A DNA stretch of 64,000 bases. Origin: Saccharomycopsis fibuligera x Saccharomycopsis cf. fibuligera. Its lineage: Eukaryota > Ascomycota > Saccharomycetes > Ascoideales > Saccharomycopsidaceae. Position numbers and translations under genes: made by a program. Every line of letters begins with the position of its first letter. Positions within the stretch are counted from its first letter, which is position 1. Below, in pieces: positions 40,776 to 50,455 of the stretch. The stretch lies in NCBI GenBank assembly GCA_001936135.1, contig CP012809.1, forward strand, positions 1,847,501 through 1,911,500, read 5' to 3'. A model generated the notes under the pieces. It did no database searches and was not told the origin of the DNA. It worked only from the letters and a program-made list of their open reading frames with translations.

Positions 40776-42146
40776 ATGCAACTCACAGTCAGCGTCAATG
40801 GCTCTGACCAGATTGTCAGCGTCGATGTGGCCTCGGATATGGTCCTCGCCGACTTCAAAGCCTATGTCGAAGCAGAAACCGCCATTGCCCCACAAAATCA
40901 ACGACTCATTGTCGATGGCAAGCCGCTCGATGGTGACGATAAAAAGACCCTTGAACAGTTACTGGTGAAAAATGGCGACTTGATCTTGTTGACCAATGCT
41001 GCTGGTGCTGCTGTGCCTGCTTCTAGCGCTGGTGCCGCCGGTGCAGGCGCAAATGCTACGGCAGGTGCCACCGATGCTGAGATCTCCCAGAGAGTAGAGT
41101 TTCTTAGACAACAGTTACTTGCTAATCCACAGCTCAGACAACAATTTCCTCCGCAGCTAGAAAGCCTACTCAACGACCCTGAACAGTTTAAAACATGGTT
41201 CCGCACTTATGTGGAGAACAACCCATTTGCTGCTAGTGCTAGTGCTGGTGCTGGTGCTGGTGCTGGTGCTGGTGCTGGTGCTGAAATTGCGCGGTTAGAA
41301 CGCGATCCAGATAATCCAGAGAACCAGAAGCGTATCCTTGAATTAATTCACCAGGAACAAATCGACGAAAATATGCGCAATGCCATTGAATATTCGCCGG
41401 AAACATTTGCCACCGTGACAATGCTTTATGTTAACGTGGAACTTAACGGTCACAAAGTCAAAGCGTTTGTTGATTCTGGTGCTCAGCGTACCATTTTATC
41501 CTCCAAGTTGGCTGAAGAGTGCGGTATTGCTAGACTCATTGATAGAAGATTTCGCGGTCAAGCCATTGGGGTTGGTCTGGGTGAGATTATTGGGCAAATC
41601 CATTCTGTGCCGTTGAAGATCGAAAACACTTTCTTCCCTTGCAGTTTCACCATCTTGGATACAAACGTTGATTTCTTGCTTGGCTTGGATATGTTGAAAA
41701 GACACAGGGGTGTTATTGACTTGGACAAGAACGTGCTCAAGATCAATACTGAAGAAACGCCGTTTTTGCCAGAGAACGAAATTCCAAAATCAGTGCTTAA
41801 TGACCCAACGTTATTGGGACAGCAGCAGCCCGGCAGTACTACGCTGAGCGGGATAAAACTCGGAGGTAATATCTTTGATCTTCAGGATGCTAACAACAAG
41901 AGACAAAAGACTGAACCCAGCGCTGGTGCTTCGTCAAGTCAAGGGGCTTCTTCGGCAGCTGCTAATGCTGCTCTTGCAAGACACTCAACCGGTGCTTCAT
42001 CATCATCAGCCGCAGCTAAACCAAAGTATGACGAAGCCGTGGTTCAGCAAGTTATGGGTTTGGGATTCTCTAGAGCTCAAGTTATTGACGCGTTGGACAA
42101 GACTGGTGGCAATGCAGAATATGCTTCCGCGCTTTTGTTTGAGTAG
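40776..42146 (+). CDS. DDI1: Ddi1, ubiquitin shuttle and retroviral-like aspartyl protease
   Basis: The ATG at 40776 is used; the frame is open upstream only through the AC repeat from a TTG. The product is 456 residues (yeast 428). Residues 1-74 are the ubiquitin-like domain. The helical domain of Ddi1 is at ~100-210 (RVEFLRQQLLANPQLRQQ, WFRTYVENNPF), here with an (Ala-Gly)n insert from a GCTGGT repeat. The protease domain is ~210-335 with catalytic Asp233 in FVDSGAQRTILS. A C-terminal UBA domain is ~418-456 (VVQQVMGLGFSRAQVIDAL). It delivers and cleaves ubiquitinated substrates. A CTG at 41577 (codon 268) lies where relatives have Thr (GVGTG), consistent with Ser. Confidence 0.96.
   Translation: MQLTVSVNGSDQIVSVDVASDMVLADFKAYVEAETAIAPQNQRLIVDGKPLDGDDKKTLEQLLVKNGDLILLTNAAGAAVPASSAGAAGAGANATAGATDAEISQRVEFLRQQLLANPQLRQQFPPQLESLLNDPEQFKTWFRTYVENNPFAASASAGAGAGAGAGAGAEIARLERDPDNPENQKRILELIHQEQIDENMRNAIEYSPETFATVTMLYVNVELNGHKVKAFVDSGAQRTILSSKLAEECGIARLIDRRFRGQAIGVGLGEIIGQIHSVPLKIENTFFPCSFTILDTNVDFLLGLDMLKRHRGVIDLDKNVLKINTEETPFLPENEIPKSVLNDPTLLGQQQPGSTTLSGIKLGGNIFDLQDANNKRQKTEPSAGASSSQGASSAAANAALARHSTGASSSSAAAKPKYDEAVVQQVMGLGFSRAQVIDALDKTGGNAEYASALLFE
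41233..41282 (+). repeat. (GCTGGT)n hexamer repeat in DDI1
   Basis: About eight copies coding Ala-Gly between the helical and protease domains; probably length-variable. Confidence 0.85.
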
Positions 42147-42305
42147 ATGGTCTACGCGTATACATGGCTTGAAGTCTTTGTGTTTTTAGACATGCGTAAA
42201 TATATTGCTAATTGCAACAAAATTTAAGGCCTTCGATAGACATTGTTTTGTATTTTAGAATTAAACCCATCAATATTGCTACATATCCTATCATTTCTGC
42301 TAACT

Positions 42306-42341
<36 letters not shown>

Positions 42342-42767
42342 TATTTATCGTTATGATTATATCCAACCCAATGAAAAAAGTTAGTTTTTTTCCAGTGCTT
42401 TTTATGCACTCTTCATCAGTATTAGTAAAAAAAAAATGGGTACCTGGCCAACCCTTAGCATCAATGTAGTACGCTGGCGTCCATGTTGTGTCCGGATGGG
42501 ATCCCCTATAGGCATACAATATTGTCTATCGTTCTTTTTTCTTCATGCAGGTGTCTCCAACATGCATCTTGTGATTTATTGCCAGATAAGAATATGAAAG
42601 AAAAAAAATAAAAAATTGAGAAGTGGTACTATAAAATGGTACCCTAATATAAAACGGCACACTACTATCAACTCAAAAATGAGTTTAAGATGCACTTTAT
42701 TAAAATTAGTATAATATTGATACACAAGCATTAAAAAAAAAATATCATAAATTTTATAACGTTCACC
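42147..42767. other. Convergent intergenic region of DDI1 and RAD26
   Basis: 621 bp. A T30 tract lies at 42307-42336, and a short inverted repeat around GTGGTACTATAAAATGGTAC near 42623-42642. No gene. Confidence 0.5.
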
Positions 42768-45700
42768 TCACTGAAACTCCTGTTTCAATATCCAACCAGA
42801 TCTCGCTTTGTCCCACTCAGCAATCTGCCTCAACATTGACCTCACCAACTTGATGTCACTATCGTTCTTCATTTCTATGTCTAAATGATCAATGATTTCT
42901 TTAGACTTGGAAAAACGGTTGGGTTGCTTTGCAAGATAGTCACGGACTCCATCAGCAATTTTTTCCTTGTTGGAGAGCAAATAGTCAGTAAACTGGCTGT
43001 CCACAACCGTACCAGCACCGCTACCATTCGCAGCTCCTGAGGCCGCTGAGACTGCTGCCGAGGGTGCTGGACTGAGACTTTGGTTGGCGCTTTGGTTCGC
43101 TATGCCTGTTGGGCTGGCATAACCGCTAACAATGGCATTGCTGTCGTCACTTAGTAATCCAGGCAGAGGCGAAAAGCTGCTATTGTTGCCGCTACGTAAT
43201 TCTTGTTTCTGTTGTTCTTCGTACTGTTTTTTGGCATTTAGCTTTTGCAATATTGCAGCTGATGAAAACGCGCCAGCACCAACAGCCATGCCAGCAGGAG
43301 AAGCGGCCCTTCTTGCAATTCCAGTACTCGCGCTTTGAGGGCCTCTGCTGACACTTTTCTTCACAACTTTGCCAGCAGTACCAAATTTACCGGTCCACGT
43401 AGGCACGCCAATCCGATTTTGACGAGCAAGTTTTCGTGATTTCATGAGCGATGATACTGCTTCATTGGCAATCCGCTCTGCTTCTTTTTGAATTATTGAA
43501 TCTTTGTCCTTTGCCGTTAAGCTATTCTCGACGTCATCTTGTTGAATGCTGGCTTTTATTCCCGTACTTTCTAGCAAATCTCCCAATACACGGTCCTCAT
43601 CCTTTGCTACTTTTTTTCTAGCCTTGCTGACAGCAGTATTATTTTCAGCGTCATTTTCGCCCTCACCGGTGTTGAATGTTTCCAACCCCGCAACTCCAGT
43701 AATTTTCGCAACTTGCATGAAATCATCGGTCTTTTTGGCCTTTTTTCTTGGTACTACCCGATTACTAAGTTTTGGATTTCGATAGTACTCCTCCGTTTCA
43801 TCATCGTCTTCATTTCCATACGTGAACAAATCATTCAATTCATTCATTTTAAACACCCGTTTTTGGTTTGGATCTTTCAACACTTTATTGCTGAGAAATT
43901 GTTTGAAGATTTGCCGCTGGTAGATTTTTTCCTCAATTGTGCCCTTAGTCATTAACCTGTAAATAGTGACGTCTTTCTTTTGACCCAACCTCCAAGCACG
44001 TTCTCTAGCTTGAATATCCGTTGATGGATTCCAATCAGGGTCAAATATAATCACACGATCAGCGCCGATCAAATTGACTCCCAAACCACCCACTCTCGTG
44101 GTTAGTAAGAATATGTGTAATTGTGGGTCATTGTTGAAACTATCCATTAAAACTTGACGATTCTTGATCGGCGTAGTTCCATCCATTCTCAAATAGTTGA
44201 TTGACCCATTATCCAAAGTTTGAATAAACTTTTCCAAAATATTCAACATCTGCCTGGTTTGAGTGAAAAGTAAAATCTTGTGACCTTCTGATTTCCATAA
44301 CAATATTAATGTCTTAAGCACCTGTAACTTACCTGATCTTGCAGGGTCACCAAAATGTTTGTCAGTTGTGGAATGGGTGGTTAGAGTAAAATCACTGCTA
44401 TCGTTACCATCATAATCACCACCATCATCGTCATCACCATCACTAGCAACAGATTCATCGTCTTTTACTGAGTTTCTACCCCTCTTGCGGTTTTTGGGAG
44501 CTGGTTTGTTCCCCTTCTGGAAATTATCATTGAGCAAAAGTAAATCTGGATGATTGCAAATTTTTTTTAATATGTCTATGCCATACAACGCATGTTTCCT
44601 ACCACTTAAAATTGCTTCAGTATCAGTTGACTTCAAGAAATCAAGGTATTTCTTCTGCTGATAGTTTGTCAATTTGCAAAATAACACCATTTCAGTCTTT
44701 TTTGGCAAGTCTTTCGCAACATCGGATTTCAATCTTCTTAACAAATAAGGTGTGATTAAATTCTTGAGGGCAATAGCGCATTTCAATGACGTTTGCACTT
44801 GAACATTTGAGGCGTTCGCATAGCCACCCATGTTTATTGGCACCACAAATTCTTGTTGAAATATTGGTAAAGTGCCTAATTTTCCAGGATAAACAAAATC
44901 AAACAAACTCCACAACTCAGTCAAGTTATTTTGAATAGGTGTTCCTGACAAAATGATTCTATGCGGTGTTCTAAGCCTTTTAGCAGCTAATGACACTTCA
45001 GCATTAGGATTTCGAATCTTGTGACCTTCATCCAATACCACGTAACCCCAGCGACGCTTCAAGAGAATCTTAGAGTAAATTTTCAATCCTGCATATGTGG
45101 TTATCACTACATGGCCCTTTTGGAAAACCCGGTGCACCAAGGCTTCTGCCCTAGCTTGCATTTTGCTGGATGACAAAGAACGCTTAATCCTATTATCGTC
45201 ATCATCATCTTCCACTAGCTCATAAAGGTCATTATCGAGATCTTTGGCGTCATTATAACCCAGCATCCCACTGCCAATAGAATGTAAAATTACTGCTCTA
45301 AAAGCAGGCCACCAAGTATGACACTCGTTCACCCATTGTTTCATAACAGTCGATGGACACACAATAAGAACCGGAAGCGCCAATTTTTTACTGTAATGCA
45401 ATGAAGCCAAGAACGAAATTACCTGAATTGTCTTACCAAGGCCCATCTCATCACCAATTATCCCGCCCACTTTTTGAGAATACAATTCCCATAGCCACTG
45501 CACACATGTTTTCTGGTAATCAAACAAATTTTTGAATATTTCACCAGGCACTTTAAATTCACTATTTAGTACAGCGTCATTGAATTCGGGATGTGGCAAG
45601 TACCATTCGTGAATATTTGAGTCAATTGGCATATTTTTTCTCTGGCGTAATGCGTGGCGCAAGCTTACCCATCGCTTCAACCTCTTTTGGTAAAACTTTT

Positions 45701-46529
45701 CATCTCCATCATCTATATTTATAGTGTCTGGGTCCTTCTCCTTTGCTGTTGTATCAGTTTTGGCCACTGCTTTCTGTTTTTTTTGCGTTTTGAGATTTAC
45801 TTTCTGAGTATCCATCTCCACATCCGATAATAGATACTCGGATTCATCAGATTCGGCTTTCGACTCAACTTCTAGTTCTTCAGATGGTACATACTCTTCG
45901 TCAACATTATCTTCGTCCTTGATCTTCAGTTTTTTGCGGGTATCTTCTAATTCTTCTTCTGTTTCCTCTTCGATAGGTACCGTTGAATCTTGAGTTGCCG
46001 GCGTCGGAGGCTCTTCGTCTTGAGTTTGATTGACGTCGGAGTTAAGAGAACTCTTTTGCACATTGAAAGAGCTGGTGTTACCAAAGGCTGTGATCTTACC
46101 TGTACGCATCAAATAGTCCCGTTCGGATTCATTTGGCAATCTTCCATCTGTTGGTTGTTCTTCTGCCTGTACATTTCCTTCAAGTTCTTGTCTTCTCTGG
46201 GCCCTTCGAATTTCAATTTCTGAGACGTCATTCTGCAAAGCTATCAAGTCAGAACTTTCCAAACTGTGAATCTGCTTTTGAACATATGTCTTTTCTGATA
46301 TTTTGATAAACGGATTCTGGAGTCGTTTCTTCAAAGTCGCAAGTTTGGCATTCAAACCATCCAATTTCTTTTGCGCCTTCTCCAAACGTTTCTGATCTAA
46401 CTCATCTTCGTTCTGAGCAATGGTCCTGCTAAGCTTCGCATTGAGACCTTTCTCTAAATCTTCTTGCTGGATGAAGTTAACATTTAGCGACTGGAGCTCG
46501 TTTAGTTCGTTCTCCTCAACGTTTTCCAT
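42768..46529 (-). CDS. RAD26: Rad26 (CSB homologue), Swi2/Snf2 ATPase of transcription-coupled repair
   Basis: 1253 residues (yeast 1085). The N-terminal ~280 residues are charged, with coiled-coil character. The SNF2 motor follows: motif I GDEMGLGKTIQVISFLASL near 356, motif II as DEGHKIRNPNAEVSL, motif III LSGTPIQNNLTELWSLFDF, and the helicase C lobe with RVGGLGVNLIGADRVIIFDP and QARERAWRLGQKKDVTIYRL. The fold and the DEGH box are typical of Rad26/CSB. The C-terminal ~350 residues hold basic and Ser/Ala-rich parts and end with a conserved-looking helical block (SKEIIDHLDIEM; MLRQIAEWDKARSGW). It acts at RNA polymerase II stalled on lesions. Its partner Def1 is also in this window. Divergent from ASE1. 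Confidence 0.96.
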   Translation of the reverse strand: MENVEENELNELQSLNVNFIQQEDLEKGLNAKLSRTIAQNEDELDQKRLEKAQKKLDGLNAKLATLKKRLQNPFIKISEKTYVQKQIHSLESSDLIALQNDVSEIEIRRAQRRQELEGNVQAEEQPTDGRLPNESERDYLMRTGKITAFGNTSSFNVQKSSLNSDVNQTQDEEPPTPATQDSTVPIEEETEEELEDTRKKLKIKDEDNVDEEYVPSEELEVESKAESDESEYLLSDVEMDTQKVNLKTQKKQKAVAKTDTTAKEKDPDTINIDDGDEKFYQKRLKRWVSLRHALRQRKNMPIDSNIHEWYLPHPEFNDAVLNSEFKVPGEIFKNLFDYQKTCVQWLWELYSQKVGGIIGDEMGLGKTIQVISFLASLHYSKKLALPVLIVCPSTVMKQWVNECHTWWPAFRAVILHSIGSGMLGYNDAKDLDNDLYELVEDDDDDNRIKRSLSSSKMQARAEALVHRVFQKGHVVITTYAGLKIYSKILLKRRWGYVVLDEGHKIRNPNAEVSLAAKRLRTPHRIILSGTPIQNNLTELWSLFDFVYPGKLGTLPIFQQEFVVPINMGGYANASNVQVQTSLKCAIALKNLITPYLLRRLKSDVAKDLPKKTEMVLFCKLTNYQQKKYLDFLKSTDTEAILSGRKHALYGIDILKKICNHPDLLLLNDNFQKGNKPAPKNRKRGRNSVKDDESVASDGDDDDGGDYDGNDSSDFTLTTHSTTDKHFGDPARSGKLQVLKTLILLWKSEGHKILLFTQTRQMLNILEKFIQTLDNGSINYLRMDGTTPIKNRQVLMDSFNNDPQLHIFLLTTRVGGLGVNLIGADRVIIFDPDWNPSTDIQARERAWRLGQKKDVTIYRLMTKGTIEEKIYQRQIFKQFLSNKVLKDPNQKRVFKMNELNDLFTYGNEDDDETEEYYRNPKLSNRVVPRKKAKKTDDFMQVAKITGVAGLETFNTGEGENDAENNTAVSKARKKVAKDEDRVLGDLLESTGIKASIQQDDVENSLTAKDKDSIIQKEAERIANEAVSSLMKSRKLARQNRIGVPTWTGKFGTAGKVVKKSVSRGPQSASTGIARRAASPAGMAVGAGAFSSAAILQKLNAKKQYEEQQKQELRSGNNSSFSPLPGLLSDDSNAIVSGYASPTGIANQSANQSLSPAPSAAVSAASGAANGSGAGTVVDSQFTDYLLSNKEKIADGVRDYLAKQPNRFSKSKEIIDHLDIEMKNDSDIKLVRSMLRQIAEWDKARSGWILKQEFQ

Positions 46530-46894
46530 GGTTACCGCTACTGTTTTGCCACTAAACTGGGCTGCGATGTTGGGAGGTTTCCAGTTCTCTATTTTATTTC
46601 ATTTGTTTTATTTTTTTTTTTTGTTGCTCATCATGAGATGCATGCGTGTGCGCGAGGTCGCAGCGAGCGGTTTGTTTACGTTCCGCAGTTTTTGTTTATT
46701 TTGTTTTTGTTTAGATTCGAGTGTCCTGCAATTCCAACTAGATTCTGTTTCTGCCAAACCAGTTCCTAGTTGCAAACATCTTGGCTATCACTAGAGTTCT
46801 ATACATGAATTCTTTAGCTAACTGATTGAAACGCTTTGAATTCTAGCCATAATCGTGTTTTTGTTTTCCTGTTAGCTTGCTTTGCTGCTTCAGA
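46530..46894. promoter_or_regulatory. Divergent promoter of RAD26 and ASE1
   Basis: 365 bp with T-rich blocks near 46609-46622 and 46681-46712. No clear factor site. Confidence 0.5.
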
Positions 46895-49759
46895 ATGTCT
46901 TCCTTAACTCCCAATTTCTACAATTCTGATGATTCTGGATCTCTACAAGCTTACCATGATGATAAAAAGACGATAGATTCTGGGAGTGGCCGCTCTAGTG
47001 GCTCAAACAAAAGAAGAAAGTCTTCAAAAAGAAATTCTCGAGGACTTGAATCCTCGGAGCCAGATGAACAATACTCAATTGTGCTACGCAGGTTAAGATC
47101 AACTTGGGATAAAATGAATTTAGAGTACACTGAAATGGGACTAGACAACCACGACAAAGTGAAAAAGCAAACAGCGCTTTTTAACGGTCTTTATGATTTT
47201 ATGTCTGAGAATCTAGAGTTAGCAAAGAGTGAGAAAGCCAAATTTAGAAGTGGATGTATAGCTTTGCAAAGAAATATATTCAAGATGCTACGAGTTTTTT
47301 CCAAGAACGGATATAAATCAAGTCCAAGAAGAAGTAGCTCTAATGAGGAAACGTTAGACGTCTCAGATGAGACGTACACAGAAATCAATCAAATTGTCAC
47401 AAATGAAGATGAATTTAATGATATAATGAAAGCAATTCCAGACAAATATACAAAGAACTACCTCCTACAAAAAGTCTCACCGCCATATACTGAAACTCAT
47501 TCCTATCTTTTGCAAGTCTCCAAGCTTCTTTCCAAAGAGTATTTTTCAAGGTTATTAAAGTTCCTTAGAACTGTGCTTTTGCTTAAAGAATCTGCTGAAG
47601 AGATTGACTTTTTCTCTGAAGAAAGAGAAGAAAACGAAAACATGTCTCGAGTATTTTCAAAATCATTGCCAACTATAGAACAATGCAAAATTTGCATTCA
47701 TGAGCTTGAAAAAGTTTCCTTTAACGAATCTAACATTGACACGATATACAAAGTTGTTTCTAACATTTTGGAAGCAAACAATTTCAACAATCTTTCGAAA
47801 ACCTATTTGAACAAGATACAATATCAGATTGAGCTAGTGGAAATAGAAAAAGGCAGAAAGTTTGATTTGGCTATTGAAATAGCTAACAAAATTGTGGACT
47901 TGTGGAAAGTCTTGTATGAGTACGTTGATACTGAGAGCGAGAATATAGATAACAACCATGATTTTGACGAAAAGATTATAAGATGTTCTGAAGGTGATGT
48001 TAGTGCTGTTGGACTAACCCTATCAAGCATGAATTATTTGGAGTCAACATATAGCAAACTTACCAAAGAAAAAGAAAGTAGAGCTGCTCAAGTGCAAGAA
48101 TATTTGGAAGAATGCACTATACTTTTTGCCAGACTTAAAGAAGTTCCAGAAAGGGTGGACTTATTTTTTGAAAAATTTAATGCTGATGATAACACTCTAA
48201 GTGAAACAAGACTCCAAGAGCTTAAAAATGAAACATACAAACTTCGTGAAAAGAAAAAGCTTTACATGAAAGACATTATAAATTTTTTGAAGCTAGATAT
48301 CGAAAAGCTATGGCAAAAATTATTCTATGCTGATGAGCAAAAATATAAGTTTAAATGCTATTGGTCAACGGAATACAATGACGAGGTATTAGGGCAGCTT
48401 GAAGAAGAACTTGCAAATTTGCAAGAATTATCGAATCAGTTTGGTCCTATGTTTGAAAAAGTGTCTCAATTTAATGTCTTACAAGCCGATAAAGAAGCAT
48501 TGGAAGAAGCTGCCAAAAATCCTTCAAGACTCTTAGCAAGAAATTCTGGAACAGTGCTATTAAAGGAAGAGAAGATGAGAAAAAACATTAAAAGAAGATT
48601 CCCTAAAGTTTGTACTGAGCTTGAGACTCATTTAGTTGAGTTTGATAAAGCTACCAAAGATATTCTCAAGAATGAAGATTATTACATATTGCTAAATAGC
48701 TTAAAAGAAGAAGCAGAGCTTATGAACTCCAAGCCCGCACGCCCTAAAGAGCGTCACAACAATGTTTCGAGAAAGACGTCACCAATCAAAGCTACTGAAA
48801 TCAGTCCAAGAAAAGCTCAAAGTGTTGTTAGAAAGCCTCCAAAGAACGTTAATTCTTCTTTACCTAAATCGTTTTCTGTTTCTAGAGCGCAGTCACGCAA
48901 AAATGACTATTACAGCAACACAAGTTATTTCAATATGGAGGATGAGTCTCCAACCAGTAGACCATCAAGAGCCAGAAGAAATAATGACACAAAATTTTTT
49001 CCAAAATTAAACTTTAGTGAAAAGTCCAAATTAAAAATACCGTTAGGCACCCTTTCAGAAGCATCAAGTCCTGGAACTAGACAATCACCAAGGCGGTACT
49101 CTCCAAGCAGAATTTCTCCAGTCCGCCAATCTCCTAATCGATTTTCACCCAGCAAGCTTTCACCACGATATGGCAGACCAAACGGGTTTTCACAAAACAA
49201 ACCATCGCCAATCAGGCTGTCGCCGCTGAGAAACATCAACGCCAGCCCATCAACCAAGTACAATGTTCCATTGAATAGTATAAATATCAAAAGTAAAAAA
49301 AGCGAATTGAGAAAACTGCAGCAGCAAGTTCAACAGCTGGAAAAAATCATTAGAGAAAATCCGCGGGACGAAGTTGATAATATCTTCCTCGTCGATGAAG
49401 ACAAAGAAAACAATATTCCAAAGCCAGTACTAGAGCCAGAACGCAGATATGAACCAGAAAAAGCTAAGATTTACTTTGACAAAGCTTGTGATCTTAAGCT
49501 TATAGAATCAGAAAAGCTTGCACCAATAGACTATAGGGATATTGAAACCGTTGGTCGAGAAATCGAGAATGACCATTACCATAACCACCACCATATCACT
49601 GGAGTCAACAAGCAAAAGAAAAAGAAGAAGACCAGTATACTTGGAGATAGCGCGATTTTCAATGATTCAATGGGCGATGATCTGATGTATAAGAATTGGA
49701 AAGAAGAGAAATTGAGAAAATTGAGGAGTTTCAATAACATCTTGCCAGATAAAAGTTGA
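46895..49759 (+). CDS. ASE1: Ase1, MAP65/PRC1 family microtubule-bundling protein
   Basis: The ATG at 46895 is chosen over an in-frame TTG 18 bp upstream, giving 954 residues. The long helical rod typical of MAP65 proteins is at ~60-600. It includes the conserved spectrin-like microtubule-binding part (KDIINFLKLDIEKLWQKLFY near 467, and EKMRKNIKRRFPKV near 563). The C-terminal third is basic and has a series of SP sites preceded by Arg (RYSPSR, RISPVR, RQSPNR, RFSPSK, KLSPR, RLSPLR), matching repeated Cdk-type sites. A KEN sequence in DEDKENNIPKP near 846 fits APC/C degradation. It crosslinks antiparallel spindle-midzone microtubules. Flanked by SGT1 and NOB1 as in S. cerevisiae. Confidence 0.93.
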   Translation: MSSLTPNFYNSDDSGSLQAYHDDKKTIDSGSGRSSGSNKRRKSSKRNSRGLESSEPDEQYSIVLRRLRSTWDKMNLEYTEMGLDNHDKVKKQTALFNGLYDFMSENLELAKSEKAKFRSGCIALQRNIFKMLRVFSKNGYKSSPRRSSSNEETLDVSDETYTEINQIVTNEDEFNDIMKAIPDKYTKNYLLQKVSPPYTETHSYLLQVSKLLSKEYFSRLLKFLRTVLLLKESAEEIDFFSEEREENENMSRVFSKSLPTIEQCKICIHELEKVSFNESNIDTIYKVVSNILEANNFNNLSKTYLNKIQYQIELVEIEKGRKFDLAIEIANKIVDLWKVLYEYVDTESENIDNNHDFDEKIIRCSEGDVSAVGLTLSSMNYLESTYSKLTKEKESRAAQVQEYLEECTILFARLKEVPERVDLFFEKFNADDNTLSETRLQELKNETYKLREKKKLYMKDIINFLKLDIEKLWQKLFYADEQKYKFKCYWSTEYNDEVLGQLEEELANLQELSNQFGPMFEKVSQFNVLQADKEALEEAAKNPSRLLARNSGTVLLKEEKMRKNIKRRFPKVCTELETHLVEFDKATKDILKNEDYYILLNSLKEEAELMNSKPARPKERHNNVSRKTSPIKATEISPRKAQSVVRKPPKNVNSSLPKSFSVSRAQSRKNDYYSNTSYFNMEDESPTSRPSRARRNNDTKFFPKLNFSEKSKLKIPLGTLSEASSPGTRQSPRRYSPSRISPVRQSPNRFSPSKLSPRYGRPNGFSQNKPSPIRLSPLRNINASPSTKYNVPLNSINIKSKKSELRKLQQQVQQLEKIIRENPRDEVDNIFLVDEDKENNIPKPVLEPERRYEPEKAKIYFDKACDLKLIESEKLAPIDYRDIETVGREIENDHYHNHHHITGVNKQKKKKKTSILGDSAIFNDSMGDDLMYKNWKEEKLRKLRSFNNILPDKS

Positions 49760-50455
49760 CTTTGACTTTTACTTAAATTATAAATTATTGTTGTTACCTT
49801 GAATGATGAGCTATATGCCATTGTTGAGAGAATGTTGTACTATTAGAATTTTTCTATTTTTCATTTTACTTGATTCTGTTTGTTTTAATTTGTGTTTCAT
49901 TTCTGTTTTTAACTTTTATATATTGTTTCCTTTGTTTGTATTACAATTTGTATTACTTTTTTCTGTTTTTTTTCTTTTTTTTTTTTTTTTTTTGTTAACT
50001 TTTATGCTCGAATACCCTTTTGCTCGACTTACCGAGCCAATGTCTTTTATACAAATTACTGTATACCAATCTACTCAATTTTACAATTTTCTCATACGTT
50101 ACTTTATGGTGTAGAGAAAATAACGGATTTGCATATAAAGACTTAAATCTATCAATTTAGTGTGATGTGCAACCTTTTACAGTGTTGGTCTGGTAACAAA
50201 TTCAATCCGAGACAGCTACTCCAGCTAGCACGGTAGCATACGTTTTTCGATAATTCAATACACAGAAAAGAAAAAGGCATCATTCTAAAAAAAAAAAAAA
50301 AAAAATTGATTACTCTACTTTTTCATTTGTCGCTTTTTATGAAGTAGAATCTGACAGCGTAACTTAATACTCAAACTACTAGCTACCCAACAGAAACACA
50401 TAAAAGTTACTAACTTTTTATGTTCTCCTTATATGCTCTCCTTAAATTAACCAAC
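49760..50455. other. Convergent intergenic region of ASE1 and SGT1
   Basis: 696 bp, T-rich from 49855 to 50000 and with an A17 tract at 50288. An isolated TACTAAC (50408-50414) is not linked to any exon that I can see. No gene. Confidence 0.5.

Noticed and set aside
41478-41720. Retroelement protease
   Set aside because: The DSGA aspartyl protease is the ordinary protease domain of the host gene DDI1, flanked in frame by its ubiquitin-like and UBA domains.
50408-50414. TACTAAC as the branch point of another intron
   Set aside because: It lies on the plus strand in a convergent 3' region with no plus-strand exon or donor nearby.
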